NCBI RefSeq assembly: GCF_000732605.1
Contig: NZ_JPME01000002.1
Location: 1 to 64,000 of the forward strand
Source of the DNA: Lacrimispora celerecrescens
Lineage (GTDB): Bacteria > Bacillota > Clostridia > Lachnospirales > Lachnospiraceae
Direction of reading: 5' to 3'
Length of the DNA stretch: 64,000 nucleotides
The notes beneath the pieces were generated by a model. It ran no database searches. It saw nothing but the letters and a program-made list of their open reading frames with translations, and was not told the DNA's origin. Each line of letters opens with the position of its first letter. Positions within the stretch are counted from its first letter, which is position 1. The position numbers and the translations under genes were made by a program. Below, piece after piece: positions 52,316-61,323 of the stretch.

Positions 52316-52344
52316 TTGACAGCGGGAGATGTCCCTGTTAAAAT
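52316..52344 (+). promoter_or_regulatory. Promoter of the aroM-like gene
   Basis: A perfect TTGACA (52316-52321), a 17-base spacer and TAAAAT (52339-52344), 80 bases before the start codon. Confidence 0.65.
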
Positions 52345-52423
52345 CAAAAAAATTATTTTATCTTTCTAAGGAACCAATGGGCGGTATAACAGGCGGTATT
52401 TATTATAAGGAAGGAGCGTTTAA

Positions 52424-53095
52424 ATGAAGATTGGTGCCATAACGGTGGGGCAGAGTCCGAGAACTGATGTTACCGAAGATATCATGGATATTTTTAACGG
52501 CAAGGCTGAAGTCCTGGAAAGGGGAGGACTGGATGGTCTGACAAGAGAGCAGATAGAGAAATTTAGCCCAAGGGAGGGTGATTATGTGCTGGTCTCCAGA
52601 TTAAATGACGGAACCTCTGTTACGTTTGGAGAACGTCATATCATCCCAAGGATTCAACATGCAATTGAGGAATTGGAAGAGCAGGGAGCGGCCTTTATTA
52701 TGATGTTTTGTACAGGAAAATTTCCGGACACCTTAAAAGCAAAGGTTCCCCTGATTTATCCTTGTGAAATTTTAGACAGAACCGTTCCTCTTCTGACAGC
52801 CGCCTCCTCGATTCTTGTAGTGACACCATCTCCTTTGCAAATAGCTCAAAGCAAGAAAAAATGGTCCAGGATCGTAAAGAAGGTTAAAGTTGTCTCCGGC
52901 TCCCCTTATGGAGAATGGAAGGAGCTGGAAGAAACAGCCAGGCTTGTGAGGGATACAAAAGCGGATCTGGTGATTCTGGACTGCATTGGCTTCAGCCGGG
53001 ATATGAAACGGCTGTTCGCGGAAGAGACCGGAAAGCCGGTAATTCTTCCCAGGACCTTATTGGCCCGCCTTGTTTCTGAATTAACAGATGTTTAA
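52424..53095 (+). CDS. aroM: AroM family protein (Asp/Glu racemase-like fold)
   Basis: A 223-residue protein. It begins IGAITVGQSPRTDVTEDIM, has a GLDGLTREQIEKF block and ends in the AroM pattern PVILPRTLLARLVSEL. Two cysteines in short loops, C96 (MMFCTGKF) and C187 (LDCIGFS), sit where the paired catalytic cysteines of Asp/Glu/hydantoin racemases lie. The family is poorly characterised despite its name, and no shikimate-pathway gene is near. Here it leads a group of amidohydrolase, peptide-transport and DUF1177 genes, which suggests a racemase-like step on amino-acid derivatives (inference). Confidence 0.85.
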   Translation: MKIGAITVGQSPRTDVTEDIMDIFNGKAEVLERGGLDGLTREQIEKFSPREGDYVLVSRLNDGTSVTFGERHIIPRIQHAIEELEEQGAAFIMMFCTGKFPDTLKAKVPLIYPCEILDRTVPLLTAASSILVVTPSPLQIAQSKKKWSRIVKKVKVVSGSPYGEWKELEETARLVRDTKADLVILDCIGFSRDMKRLFAEETGKPVILPRTLLARLVSELTDV

Positions 53096-53183
53096 ATAAA
53101 AGAAAAAACGGTATATATTTAAATCTGACCTCATCACTGTGCATGATGTTTAAATTGTGTACGAAAAACCGTGCAAACTGTTA

Positions 53184-53212
53184 TTTACAAAAAAAATCCA
53201 CCCTGATAAAAT
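53184..53212 (+). promoter_or_regulatory. Promoter before the M20D gene
   Basis: TTTACA (53184-53189), a 17-base spacer and TAAAAT (53207-53212), about 43 bases before the ATG. It shows the M20D gene and following genes are not simply part of the aroM transcript. Confidence 0.6.
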
Positions 53213-53255
53213 ACTTATCAAATATTCGCTAACAGGAACAGAGAGGATTGATTAG

Positions 53256-54425
53256 ATGAGTGACCTGTTATCCAGAGCAAAAGAACTTGAGGATTATGGA
53301 ATTGATATCAGGCGCAGGATACATAAAAAACCGGAAATCGGCTTTGACCTTCCGGAGACCGTAAAGCTTGTCAGGGAAGAGCTTAAGTCCATTGGTTTTG
53401 AGCCCGCTGCCTGCAGAACTGCAGGGATCACGGCGCTGGCCGGAAAGCCTGGAAAGACTTTTTTACTAAGAGCTGATATGGATGCCCTTCCCATGAAAGA
53501 GGAAACAGGACTTCCTTTTGCATCGGAGAATGGCTTCATGCATGCCTGCGGCCATGATATGCACACCAGTGCATTGCTTCTGGCTGCACGGATATTGAAA
53601 GAGAGAGAAGGGGAATTGAAAGGAACGGTGAAACTCATGTTCCAGCCCTGTGAAGAGGGGGTAGGAGGCGCTTTGGACATGGTAAATGCAGGCGTTCTTG
53701 AATGCCCTTCCGTGGATGGAGCAATGGCTCTCCACGTGCTCCACGAGAAGTCAGGAAGCGTTGGATATTCCCGGGGCACAGCTTGCGCTTCCAGCGATAT
53801 CTTTACAATTACGGTGAAGGGAAAGGGCGGACATGGAGCCGCACCTCATCTCTGCGTTGATCCGATTCATATAGCTGTCCACATTCATTTGGCACTGCAG
53901 GCCCTTAACAGCCGTGAGGTAAATCCTGATGAGATGCTGGTATGCAGTATCTGCCAGATAAACGGTGGAACAGCCACCAACGTATTTCCGGAGACGGCGG
54001 TATTAAAAGGAACCATACGCACCATGAATGGAAAGGTGAGAAGCTTTGCCAGAGAACGTCTGGTCCAGATTGCAGAACAGACTGCCGGCACATTCCGGGG
54101 AGAAGCAGAGGTGAAATTTCTTCATGAGGGCGTTCCGCCCATGGAAAATAACAGGGATCTTCTGGATGCTTCCATCGGTTATATCGACGTCCTTCTGGGA
54201 GAAGGAACCTGTAAGGAACTGCCCAGAATGACCGGTTCAGAGGATTTCTCCATAATATCTCAGATGGTTCCCTCTGTTCTTTATTGGGTGGGAACCGGTT
54301 CAGAAGAGGAAGGATACCCTTACGGTGTTCACGATCCAAGAGTCACATTTAACGAGGAAAGCCTTCACAAAATGGCTGCCATCTATGCCAATACAGCCAT
54401 CTGCTGGCTGAAAGATCACTCCTGA
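53256..54425 (+). CDS. M20D family amidohydrolase (HipO/AmaA-like)
   Basis: A 389-residue metallo-amidohydrolase of the M20D (N-acyl-L-amino-acid/indole-acetyl-amino-acid hydrolase) type. LLRADMDALPMKEETG, the paired ligand block HACGHDMHTSALLLAARIL, FQPCEEGVGGALDMVNAG (Glu-Glu), a GKGGHGAAPHLCVDPI loop and a C-terminal MTGSEDFSIISQMVPSV are all in place. No signal peptide. It should remove acyl groups from imported N-acyl amino acids. AGAGAGG precedes ATG 53256. Confidence 0.88.
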   Translation: MSDLLSRAKELEDYGIDIRRRIHKKPEIGFDLPETVKLVREELKSIGFEPAACRTAGITALAGKPGKTFLLRADMDALPMKEETGLPFASENGFMHACGHDMHTSALLLAARILKEREGELKGTVKLMFQPCEEGVGGALDMVNAGVLECPSVDGAMALHVLHEKSGSVGYSRGTACASSDIFTITVKGKGGHGAAPHLCVDPIHIAVHIHLALQALNSREVNPDEMLVCSICQINGGTATNVFPETAVLKGTIRTMNGKVRSFARERLVQIAEQTAGTFRGEAEVKFLHEGVPPMENNRDLLDASIGYIDVLLGEGTCKELPRMTGSEDFSIISQMVPSVLYWVGTGSEEEGYPYGVHDPRVTFNEESLHKMAAIYANTAICWLKDHS

Positions 54426-54462
54426 TAACCAGGAAAAGAAAATATCATATGTTTCGGATATA

Positions 54463-54505
54463 ACGATAGTTAAAGGCGACTATGTTTCCTTTGACTGTCG
54501 TTTTA
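54463..54505 (+). terminator. Hairpin terminator/attenuator between M20D and the binding-protein gene
   Basis: ACGATAGTTAAAGG (54463-54476) pairs with CCTTTGACTGTCGT (54488-54501) allowing two G-T pairs, followed by TTTTA. It may let the M20D gene be expressed more than the importer. Confidence 0.6.
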
Positions 54506-54533
54506 TTAATATACAAGGAAAAGAGGAATCATT

Positions 54534-56158
54534 ATGAAAAAAAGATTTTTAGCGGCAATTTTAACGGTAGCTGTCTCAGCCGGATTAAGCGCATGCGGTT
54601 CCGGTTCTTCGGCCACAACGGCTGAAACAACAGCGTCAGCTCAGAGAACAACGGAAGAAACGAAAGTTCCTGCGGGGGAGCCGGTCTCCGGCGGTGTTAT
54701 GACTATTTCCCTTTCTTCCTCACCCAAAAACCTGGATCCTGTCAAGTATACGGGAACCTATGAATCTCAGATCATCGGCACAGTCTGTGATACTCTTGTG
54801 GAATATAATACGGATCTTACGGAAATCCAGCCAGCCCTGGCAAAATCCTGGACCGTAAGCGATGACGGGCTTGCTTACACTTTCACGCTGCGTGACGATG
54901 TATACTTCCAGCCTGGTAAGTATCAGGAAGGAAGAAAATTGACAGCAGAGGATGTGAAATACTCCCTGGAGCGCTCCCATGAGCTTTCTGCATTGCAAAG
55001 GCTGGACATGCTGGATCACTGTGAGGTTGTCAGCGATACGGAGGTGGTCTGCTATTTGCCTGAGCCAAATGCCGTATTCCTGACTGCACTGACTGATGCA
55101 GGCAATGTGATTATTCCAAAGGAAGAGGCAGAAGGCTGGGGAGAGGATTTTGGTTCCCACCTTGTAGGTACAGGCCCCTTTGCTCTTCAGTCCTTTGAGC
55201 TGGATCAGCAGGCTGTCCTTGTGCGCAATGATAAATACTGGGCTGCAACTCCTTATCTGGATGGAGTTACCTTTAAGCCGGTCAGTGACGGAAACCAGGC
55301 AGTAAATGCCCTTCGCACCGGGAGGTAAATTTAGCCACCAGTCTTAGCGGTGAGGCTGTAAAAATAGCGAGAGAGGATCCGACCGTAGAACTCATGGAGA
55401 TGCCGGGTCTTCACGTTGCTTACATTTATTTTAATCAGGTAAATGGACCAACTGCAGATATCAAGGTCAGAGAAGCGATTATCAAGGCGGTTAATATCAA
55501 AGAGCTTATGGCAGGTGTGTACCAGTACCAGGAAGCACAGCCGGCCAGTCTGCCTCTGCCTCCAGGCTCCTGGGGATACGATTCCAGTCTGGAATCAGAA
55601 GTTCCCGCTTATGATCCGGAAGGGGCAAAAAAGCTTCTTGCAGAAGCCGGATATCCTGATGGGTTTGATATGAATATTTATATTTCCAACACAGAAGCCA
55701 GAATTAAGATGGCAACCTTATTCCAGGCGTACTTAAAAGAAAACTTAAATATCAATGTGAACATTAATACCAGCGAATGGGGTACCTTCAGCGAAATTGC
55801 AGCATCTGGGAAAGCAGATGTATTTGCAATGTCATGGACCTGGTATCCTGATCCCTATTTCTTTTTAAATAAAATATTCCATACAAGCTCCATCGGCTCC
55901 CTTGGAAACGGACAGGGCTTCAGCAACAAGGAAGTGGACCAATATCTGAATGATGCTCTGCTGTCCACAGACCAGAAAAAGAGGGCGGAAGCTTATAAGA
56001 AGGCGCTTGCGGTAATCGTTAAGCAAAATCCGGGCATCTTCTATGCAAATGAGAATGTAAACTGGGGCGTAAGTCCAAAGGTCCAGGGGCTGAAACTGCG
56101 GGCCGACGGCAAGGTTAAGATCTGTACTCCGGATATAAATGTATGGTTATCCAGATAA
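54534..56158 (+). pseudogene. Dpp/Opp peptide-binding lipoprotein gene with a single-base frameshift
   Basis: Two frames together encode one full SBP_bac_5 protein of about 541 residues. Part 1 (54534-55328) has signal peptide with lipobox SACG21, then GGVMTISLSSSPKNLDPVKYTG, WTVSDDGLAYTFTLRDDVYFQPG and ends NALRTGR-stop. Part 2 starts in the -1 frame directly at 55322 (EVNLATSLSG...) and runs through VAYIYFNQVN to PGIFYANENVNWGVSPKVQGL. The shift lies in a GGG run (55320-55322); one additional G would restore the family sequence NALRTGEVNLA. It may be a real mutation, programmed slippage or a sequencing error. An intact protein would bind peptides for the downstream permeases. Confidence 0.85.
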
Positions 56159-56196
56159 GGTTACCGTTTAGTCATGCCATTCATCATTTGGCGGAT

Positions 56197-56221
56197 AGGG
56201 ATATTGCTCAGCAATATCCCT
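56197..56221 (+). promoter_or_regulatory. Intercistronic hairpin after the peptide-binding gene
   Basis: AGGGATATTGC-TCA-GCAATATCCCT, a perfect 11-base stem with a 3-base loop and only a short T stretch afterwards, 27 bases before the permease start codon. It is the third such element behind a binding-protein gene in this window. Confidence 0.65.
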
Positions 56222-56247
56222 GATTTAAAAGACACAGGAGGAGATAT

Positions 56248-57201
56248 ATGTTAAAGACAATTCTAATCAGATGCCTGCAGATTATTCCGTCTCTTTTTGT
56301 GGTTGTCACGCTGACTTTTGTACTGACCAGAATGATACCGGGCGATCCGGCCAGAGCGGTACTGGGACCTCAGGCATCCGTAGAAGATGTGGAGAAAATG
56401 CGGGAAACCATGGGACTTAACCAGCCTCTGGCAGCTCAATATAAGGATTATATGATAAACATCGTAAAAGGGGATTTTGGAACATCTTATTCCTACAATC
56501 AGCCAGTGTTTTCATTAATTGCAAGGCGTATTCCAAGTACGCTGCTGATCGCTCTGCCGGCGGTTTTGATCGCGCTGATCGCAGGAATGTTAGTAGGGGT
56601 TACCTCTGCCGTACATCAAGGCACACTCTTTGATTACGTATTTATGATACTGGCTCTGGTAGGAGTCTCCATGCCGATTTTCTGGCTGGGGCTTATGCTG
56701 GTTTTAATGTTCAGTGTAAATTTGGGCTGGCTGCCGGTTCTTGGCATGGGAGATATTTCCAAGGGGCTGGGTGATGTGATCCGCCACATGGTACTTCCCT
56801 GCTTTTGCCTTGCCACCATCCCGACGGCCACATTTTCCAGAATCACACGTTCCAGCATTCTGGAATCCATTCATGGGGATTCCATCCGTGCACTTCGGGC
56901 CAGAGGAATCAAAGAGTCTGTGGTGATCTGGAAGTATGCCTTAAAAAGTGCCCTTCCTCCCTTAATAACGGTTCTGGGATTACAGCTTGCCGGCTGTTTT
57001 GCCGGTGCAATCCTTACGGAAACCATATTTTCCTGGCCGGGCATGGGGACGCTGATCGTCGGAGCCATTGACAACAGGGACTATGTTTTGATCCAGGGGG
57101 CAGTTTTAGTCATTGCCCTGGCCTTTGTAATGATCAATATGTTTGTGGATGTGATTTACATGATCATCAATCCAAATGTCAATTATGAAGGAGGAAATTA
57201 A
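56248..57201 (+). CDS. dppB: DppB/OppB-type peptide ABC permease
   Basis: A 317-residue permease: six membrane segments, IPSLFVVVTLTFVLTRMIPGDPA start, MGLNQPLAAQYKDYM, and the EAA loop IRALRARGIKESVVIWKYAL. Ending TVLGLQLAGCFAGAILTETIFSWPGMG is typical of DppB. It forms the channel with the next gene. AGGAGGAG lies 5 bases before the ATG. Confidence 0.92.
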   Translation: MLKTILIRCLQIIPSLFVVVTLTFVLTRMIPGDPARAVLGPQASVEDVEKMRETMGLNQPLAAQYKDYMINIVKGDFGTSYSYNQPVFSLIARRIPSTLLIALPAVLIALIAGMLVGVTSAVHQGTLFDYVFMILALVGVSMPIFWLGLMLVLMFSVNLGWLPVLGMGDISKGLGDVIRHMVLPCFCLATIPTATFSRITRSSILESIHGDSIRALRARGIKESVVIWKYALKSALPPLITVLGLQLAGCFAGAILTETIFSWPGMGTLIVGAIDNRDYVLIQGAVLVIALAFVMINMFVDVIYMIINPNVNYEGGN

Positions 57202-58098
57202 ATGGCGAAATCACTTGGATTGGATCAGCAGTCCCACGAAGAGATATTAAAAAAAGAAAGAAAATCCAACAGTGCCTGGAGCAAACTAAAGAGAAATAAA
57301 ACAGCGCTTCTTGGATTGTTTGCTGTCAGCGTTATGGTCGCTCTTGCCATTCTGGCTCCGGTAATTACAAACGGGAAACCAAATGAGATTCATCCCATCG
57401 ATGCTTATCTGAAATTTTTTGAAAAGGGCCATCTGCTGGGTACCGATGAGTTCGGGAGGGATTTATTTACCAGGATCTGTTACGGCGCCAGAGTATCCTT
57501 GCTGGTTGCTGTCGGTGCTACCGCTGTCGGCGGAGTGACCGGAGTGATTCTGGGCTTAATTGCAGGCTATATGGGAGGAATTGTGGATGCCGTCCTGATG
57601 AGAATCATGGATGGAGTCCTTGCCTTTCCCTTTATTCTGCTTTCCATTGTTCTTATGACGGTCCTGGGGTCCGGTATTATCAATGTGATCCTTGCCATAG
57701 GCATAGCGGAGATTCCACGGTTTGCAAGAGTTGTAAGGGGACAGGTGCTGATCGTAAAAAAGGAAGAATACTGCAATGCCGGAAGGGTGATCGGAATATC
57801 TCATTTCCGTATGCTGGCACACCATATCCTGCCCAATACTGTTTCAGAGGTTATCGTGTATGGGACTCTTAATATAGCCAGTGCCATTATTTCGGAAGCG
57901 GCATTAAGCTTTCTGGGGCTTGGCATTGAACTGCCTACCGCCTCATGGGGAAGCATTCTCCGTTCCGGAAGAAACTGCTTAAATACGGCTCCTCATATTG
58001 CAGCCGTATCAGGTACCTTCATATTGATCACTGTGATCGGCTTTAATCTGCTGGGAGACGGTATCCGGGATGTGCTGGATCCAAAAATGAAAAAGTAG
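57202..58098 (+). CDS. dppC: DppC/OppC-type peptide ABC permease
   Basis: A 298-residue permease that starts directly at the base after the dppB stop. Family features are the N-terminal KRNKTALLGLFAVSVMVALAIL, HLLGTDEFGRDLFTRICYGARVSL and the EAA region GRVIGISHFRMLAHHILPNT, then AALSFLGLGIELPTASWG. Six membrane segments. It partners DppB and the two ATPases OppD/OppF encoded downstream. Confidence 0.92.
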   Translation: MAKSLGLDQQSHEEILKKERKSNSAWSKLKRNKTALLGLFAVSVMVALAILAPVITNGKPNEIHPIDAYLKFFEKGHLLGTDEFGRDLFTRICYGARVSLLVAVGATAVGGVTGVILGLIAGYMGGIVDAVLMRIMDGVLAFPFILLSIVLMTVLGSGIINVILAIGIAEIPRFARVVRGQVLIVKKEEYCNAGRVIGISHFRMLAHHILPNTVSEVIVYGTLNIASAIISEAALSFLGLGIELPTASWGSILRSGRNCLNTAPHIAAVSGTFILITVIGFNLLGDGIRDVLDPKMKK

Positions 58099-58107
58099 GT
58101 AATAAAT

Positions 58108-59295
58108 ATGGATATTAACAGGATAAAAAAAGATGTGGAACAGAGCATTGAGGAAAAAGGAGAAGATTTGTGGGGACTTGCCAGATACCTCTGGGAAAAT
58201 CCTGAATATAATTTTAACGAGTTCAAATCCAGCAGAGCCATATGGGAACTTTTGGAGAACTATGGATTTAAAGTGGAAAAAGAAATCTGCGGTTTGAATA
58301 CGGCCTTTCGCGGGGAATATGACAGCGGAAAGCCGGGGCCTCATATCGGCTTTCTGGCAGAATATGATGCGGTTCCCGGAATGGGACATTCCTGCGGTCA
58401 CAACCTGATGGCAGCAATGGCTGTGGGAGCCGGTTTTGGAGTAAAGTCTGTCATCCACCGTCTTGGGGGGAAGATCTCTGTGTTTGGAACCCCTGCGGAA
58501 GAGGGAGGAGGGGGAAAGGTCATTTTGCTGGAGAGAGGAGCATTCCAGGGCCTTGACGCGGCAATGATCCTCCATTCTGCCAATGAAACGGTAGTCAATG
58601 ATATTTCCTATTCAAAGACAGATCTGACTGTTGAATATCACGGCAAGAGCGCACACGGAGCTACCTGGCCGGAAGAAGGAAACAGTGCCCTGGATCCCTT
58701 GCTTTTGTTATTCCAGTATATAGGCGGACAGCGTCTGCGCTGGAACGGCAGGGGAACGATCCTTGGGGTTATTACAAACGGAGGGAAGGATCCTATCCAT
58801 ATTCCTGATTTTTGCCAGGCTAAATTTACGGTCAGGTCTTTTGACAAGAGATTTAAAGAACAGATATTGAAGGAGTTTCTGGAGGCAGGACAGTCCCTTG
58901 GGACTATGACAGGGACCAGGTTCCGGTATGTATGGGATGGATATACCTATGAAGATATCCGCAATAACAGTCAGCTTGAAAAACTTCTTTTAAGAAACTT
59001 AGAAGACCTTGGAGAAAAGGTAATGCCAAGGAGAAAAGAACTTGGAATTGGCTGTACCGATGTGGGGAATCTCACTCATGTCATTCCAGGGCTCCAGTCC
59101 TATATCCAGGTGGTTCCCGGCTTAAGGGGCCATACGAAGGAATTTGAGGAGGCCTGCGGCAGTATGTCCGGCAGAAGGGCAGTGTTGGTGGGAGCCAAAG
59201 CCATGGCTTTTACAGCGGCGGATCTGCTGTCCTCACCTGAAGCAATGGAAAAGGTAAAGCAAAGCTTTGCGGAAATGAAGAAAAAATATGAGTAA
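58108..59295 (+). CDS. M20 family amidohydrolase (AbgB-like)
   Basis: A 395-residue M20D metallohydrolase. It has GHSCGHNLMAAMAVGAGFG (Cys/His ligands), FGTPAEEGGGGKVILLERGAF (Glu-Glu) and GKSAHGATWPEEGNSALD. The C-terminal half carries LGIGCTDVGNLTHVIPGLQ, typical of the p-aminobenzoyl-glutamate/indole-acetyl-amino-acid hydrolase group. It lies inside the transporter operon between DppC and OppD, so its substrate is probably carried in by this importer. A short AGGTAA site precedes the ATG. Confidence 0.88.
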   Translation: MDINRIKKDVEQSIEEKGEDLWGLARYLWENPEYNFNEFKSSRAIWELLENYGFKVEKEICGLNTAFRGEYDSGKPGPHIGFLAEYDAVPGMGHSCGHNLMAAMAVGAGFGVKSVIHRLGGKISVFGTPAEEGGGGKVILLERGAFQGLDAAMILHSANETVVNDISYSKTDLTVEYHGKSAHGATWPEEGNSALDPLLLLFQYIGGQRLRWNGRGTILGVITNGGKDPIHIPDFCQAKFTVRSFDKRFKEQILKEFLEAGQSLGTMTGTRFRYVWDGYTYEDIRNNSQLEKLLLRNLEDLGEKVMPRRKELGIGCTDVGNLTHVIPGLQSYIQVVPGLRGHTKEFEEACGSMSGRRAVLVGAKAMAFTAADLLSSPEAMEKVKQSFAEMKKKYE

Positions 59296-59308
59296 AGGAG
59301 GTGCTGCT

Positions 59309-60322
59309 GTGGGAGAAGTATTATTAACAGTGAATGACTTAAAAACATATTTTTATACGGTAAGCGGCGTGAGCAAAGCAGTCGATGGAGTGAGCTTTCA
59401 CATAAACCGGGGAGAAATCATGGGAATTGTGGGAGAGTCAGGGTCAGGAAAAAGCGTTGCCTCTTCCTCGATCATCCGGCTGCTGCCGGCCAGAACCGGA
59501 AAAATTGTAAGCGGCAGCATAGACTTTGACGGAACAGATGTATTGAAGCTGGGGAAAAGAGAGCTTTTATCCTTCCGGGGCCGGGATGTTTCCATGATTT
59601 TTCAAAATCCCATGACTTCCCTTTCGCCGGTATTTAAGGTAGGCCATCAGATGGTGGAAATGATCTGCGCCCATCATAAGGTCAGCAGGCAAGAGGCTTA
59701 CCGCATGGGAGAAGAAGCTTTAAGAAAGGTTGGAATACCGGATGCCGGGCGGCGGATGGATTCCTATCCCTATGAATTGTCAGGCGGCATGTGCCAGCGG
59801 GTAATCATAGCAATGTCCCTGTGCAGCAATCCGAAACTGATCATTGCGGATGAACCCACGACAGCTCTGGATGTGACGGTTCAGGCACAGGTGCTGGAGC
59901 TGTTAAAGGATATGCGGGAGAAAAACGGGATGGCCATTCTGCTGATTACCCATAATCTTGGCGTGGTATGGCAGATGTGTGACAGCGTCATGGTGATGTA
60001 TGCGGGAAAGACCGTTGAGTATACAACCTGTAAGGAATTGCATCACAATCCCCTTCATCCTTACACCTGGGGACTGTTGGATTCCATGCCGAAGCTTAGC
60101 AGCAATTCCGGGGAAGAGCTGGCAACGATCCAGGGAACCCCACCGGATTTAAGATTGACGGGAACCTGCTGTAATTTTTCCAACCGTTGCCCATATGCAG
60201 AGGATCTGTGCAGAAACCAGGTTCCTGACTTAAAGGAACTTGAGCCGGGACATTTCGTTGCCTGTCACAGGCAAGGGGTGGAAAGCCGTCTTTTTCGGGG
60301 AGGTGTGAAACAACATGAGTGA
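59309..60322 (+). CDS. dppD: OppD/DppD-type peptide ABC ATPase
   Basis: About 337 residues. Walker [21 protein letters not shown]-loop [19 protein letters not shown], signature [16 protein letters not shown], Walker [21 protein letters not shown] and H-loop LITHNLGV. The C-terminal OppD extension has the Cys-rich [17 protein letters not shown] that in several family members ligates a Fe-S cluster. GTG 59309 follows AAAGGAGG by 7 bases; the in-frame start 59288 would lie inside the M20 gene. Confidence 0.92.
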   Translation: MGEVLLTVNDLKTYFYTVSGVSKAVDGVSFHINRGEIMGIVGESGSGKSVASSSIIRLLPARTGKIVSGSIDFDGTDVLKLGKRELLSFRGRDVSMIFQNPMTSLSPVFKVGHQMVEMICAHHKVSRQEAYRMGEEALRKVGIPDAGRRMDSYPYELSGGMCQRVIIAMSLCSNPKLIIADEPTTALDVTVQAQVLELLKDMREKNGMAILLITHNLGVVWQMCDSVMVMYAGKTVEYTTCKELHHNPLHPYTWGLLDSMPKLSSNSGEELATIQGTPPDLRLTGTCCNFSNRCPYAEDLCRNQVPDLKELEPGHFVACHRQGVESRLFRGGVKQHE

Positions 60323-61301
60323 GAAAAGGGTGATCTTACAAGTGAAAGGCTTGTCTAAGGATTTCCAGATAAAAGGAAAGAAGCTGGGGAGCAAAAAAGC
60401 GGTTCTTCATGCGTTGCAGGAAATCGACTTAGATATTCATGAGGGAGAGGTGCTTGGTGTCATAGGAGAATCAGGATGCGGGAAATCCACCCTGGGAAGG
60501 TGCCTGGTAGGCTTACATAAACCGACAGAAGGGGAAATCCTGTTTGAAGGAAAAAGCATATTGGGAGTCAGAGCAAAGGATAAGCTGGAAATGTGCAGGA
60601 ACATTCAAATGATATTCCAGGATCCCTATTCTTCTCTGGATCCCAGGCATACTGCGGCTGATTCTGTTTCCGAACCCATGGTGGTTCATAAAACCGTAAA
60701 AGGCAGAGCAGCGATGGAGCAGAGGGTTTTAGAGCTTTTGAAACAGGTAGGGCTGGATGTGCAGCATATGAACCGGTATCCCCATGAGTTTTCAGGCGGG
60801 CAGAGGCAGCGTCTGAACGTGGCCCGTGCCATATCCATAAATCCCAGGATGATCATCTGTGATGAGCCGGTATCGGCTCTTGATGTATCCATTCAGGCCC
60901 AGGTAATCAATCTTTTAAAGAAGCTTCAAAAGGAATACAATCTTACTTATGTGTTCATATCCCATGATTTAAGCGTTGTAAAATATGTCAGCGACAGAAT
61001 CGTGATCATGTATCTTGGGCGGATCGTGGAAATCTGCAACGGAGGAGATATCTATAAGAATCCCCTGCATCCGTATACCCAGGCGCTGTTATCGGCGATT
61101 CCTCCGGAATGCCCTGATGAGGAAAAAGAGCGGATCGTACTTCAGGGAGAGGTTCCAAGCCCCATTGGAGAACGAAAGGGCTGCCCCCTGGCTGGACGGT
61201 GCCCTCAGTGCATGGAACGGTGCAAAAATGAAATGCCAAGGCTGAAACAACAGGGAGAAGAGGGACATCAGGTGGCCTGCTTCCTATACGAAAAAAAGTA
61301 A
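60315..61301 (+). CDS. dppF: OppF/DppF-type peptide ABC ATPase
   Basis: A 328-residue ATPase partnering OppD. Walker A GESGCGKSTLGRCLVG, Q-loop MIFQDPYSSLDPRHTAADSV, signature EFSGGQRQRLNVARAI, Walker B RMIICDEPVSALDVSIQAQV, H-loop FISHDLSVVKYV. C-terminal Cys-rich GCPLAGRCPQCMERCK as in OppF proteins. It overlaps OppD by 8 bases, so both are made together. Confidence 0.93.
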   Translation: MSEKRVILQVKGLSKDFQIKGKKLGSKKAVLHALQEIDLDIHEGEVLGVIGESGCGKSTLGRCLVGLHKPTEGEILFEGKSILGVRAKDKLEMCRNIQMIFQDPYSSLDPRHTAADSVSEPMVVHKTVKGRAAMEQRVLELLKQVGLDVQHMNRYPHEFSGGQRQRLNVARAISINPRMIICDEPVSALDVSIQAQVINLLKKLQKEYNLTYVFISHDLSVVKYVSDRIVIMYLGRIVEICNGGDIYKNPLHPYTQALLSAIPPECPDEEKERIVLQGEVPSPIGERKGCPLAGRCPQCMERCKNEMPRLKQQGEEGHQVACFLYEKK

Positions 61302-61323
61302 ACCGGAAACGGAGGATTATGGG

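Noticed and set aside
54534-56158. Two separate peptide-binding proteins
   Set aside because: The two frames are consecutive parts of one family sequence with no start codon or ribosome site for the second, so a single-base frameshift explains them better.
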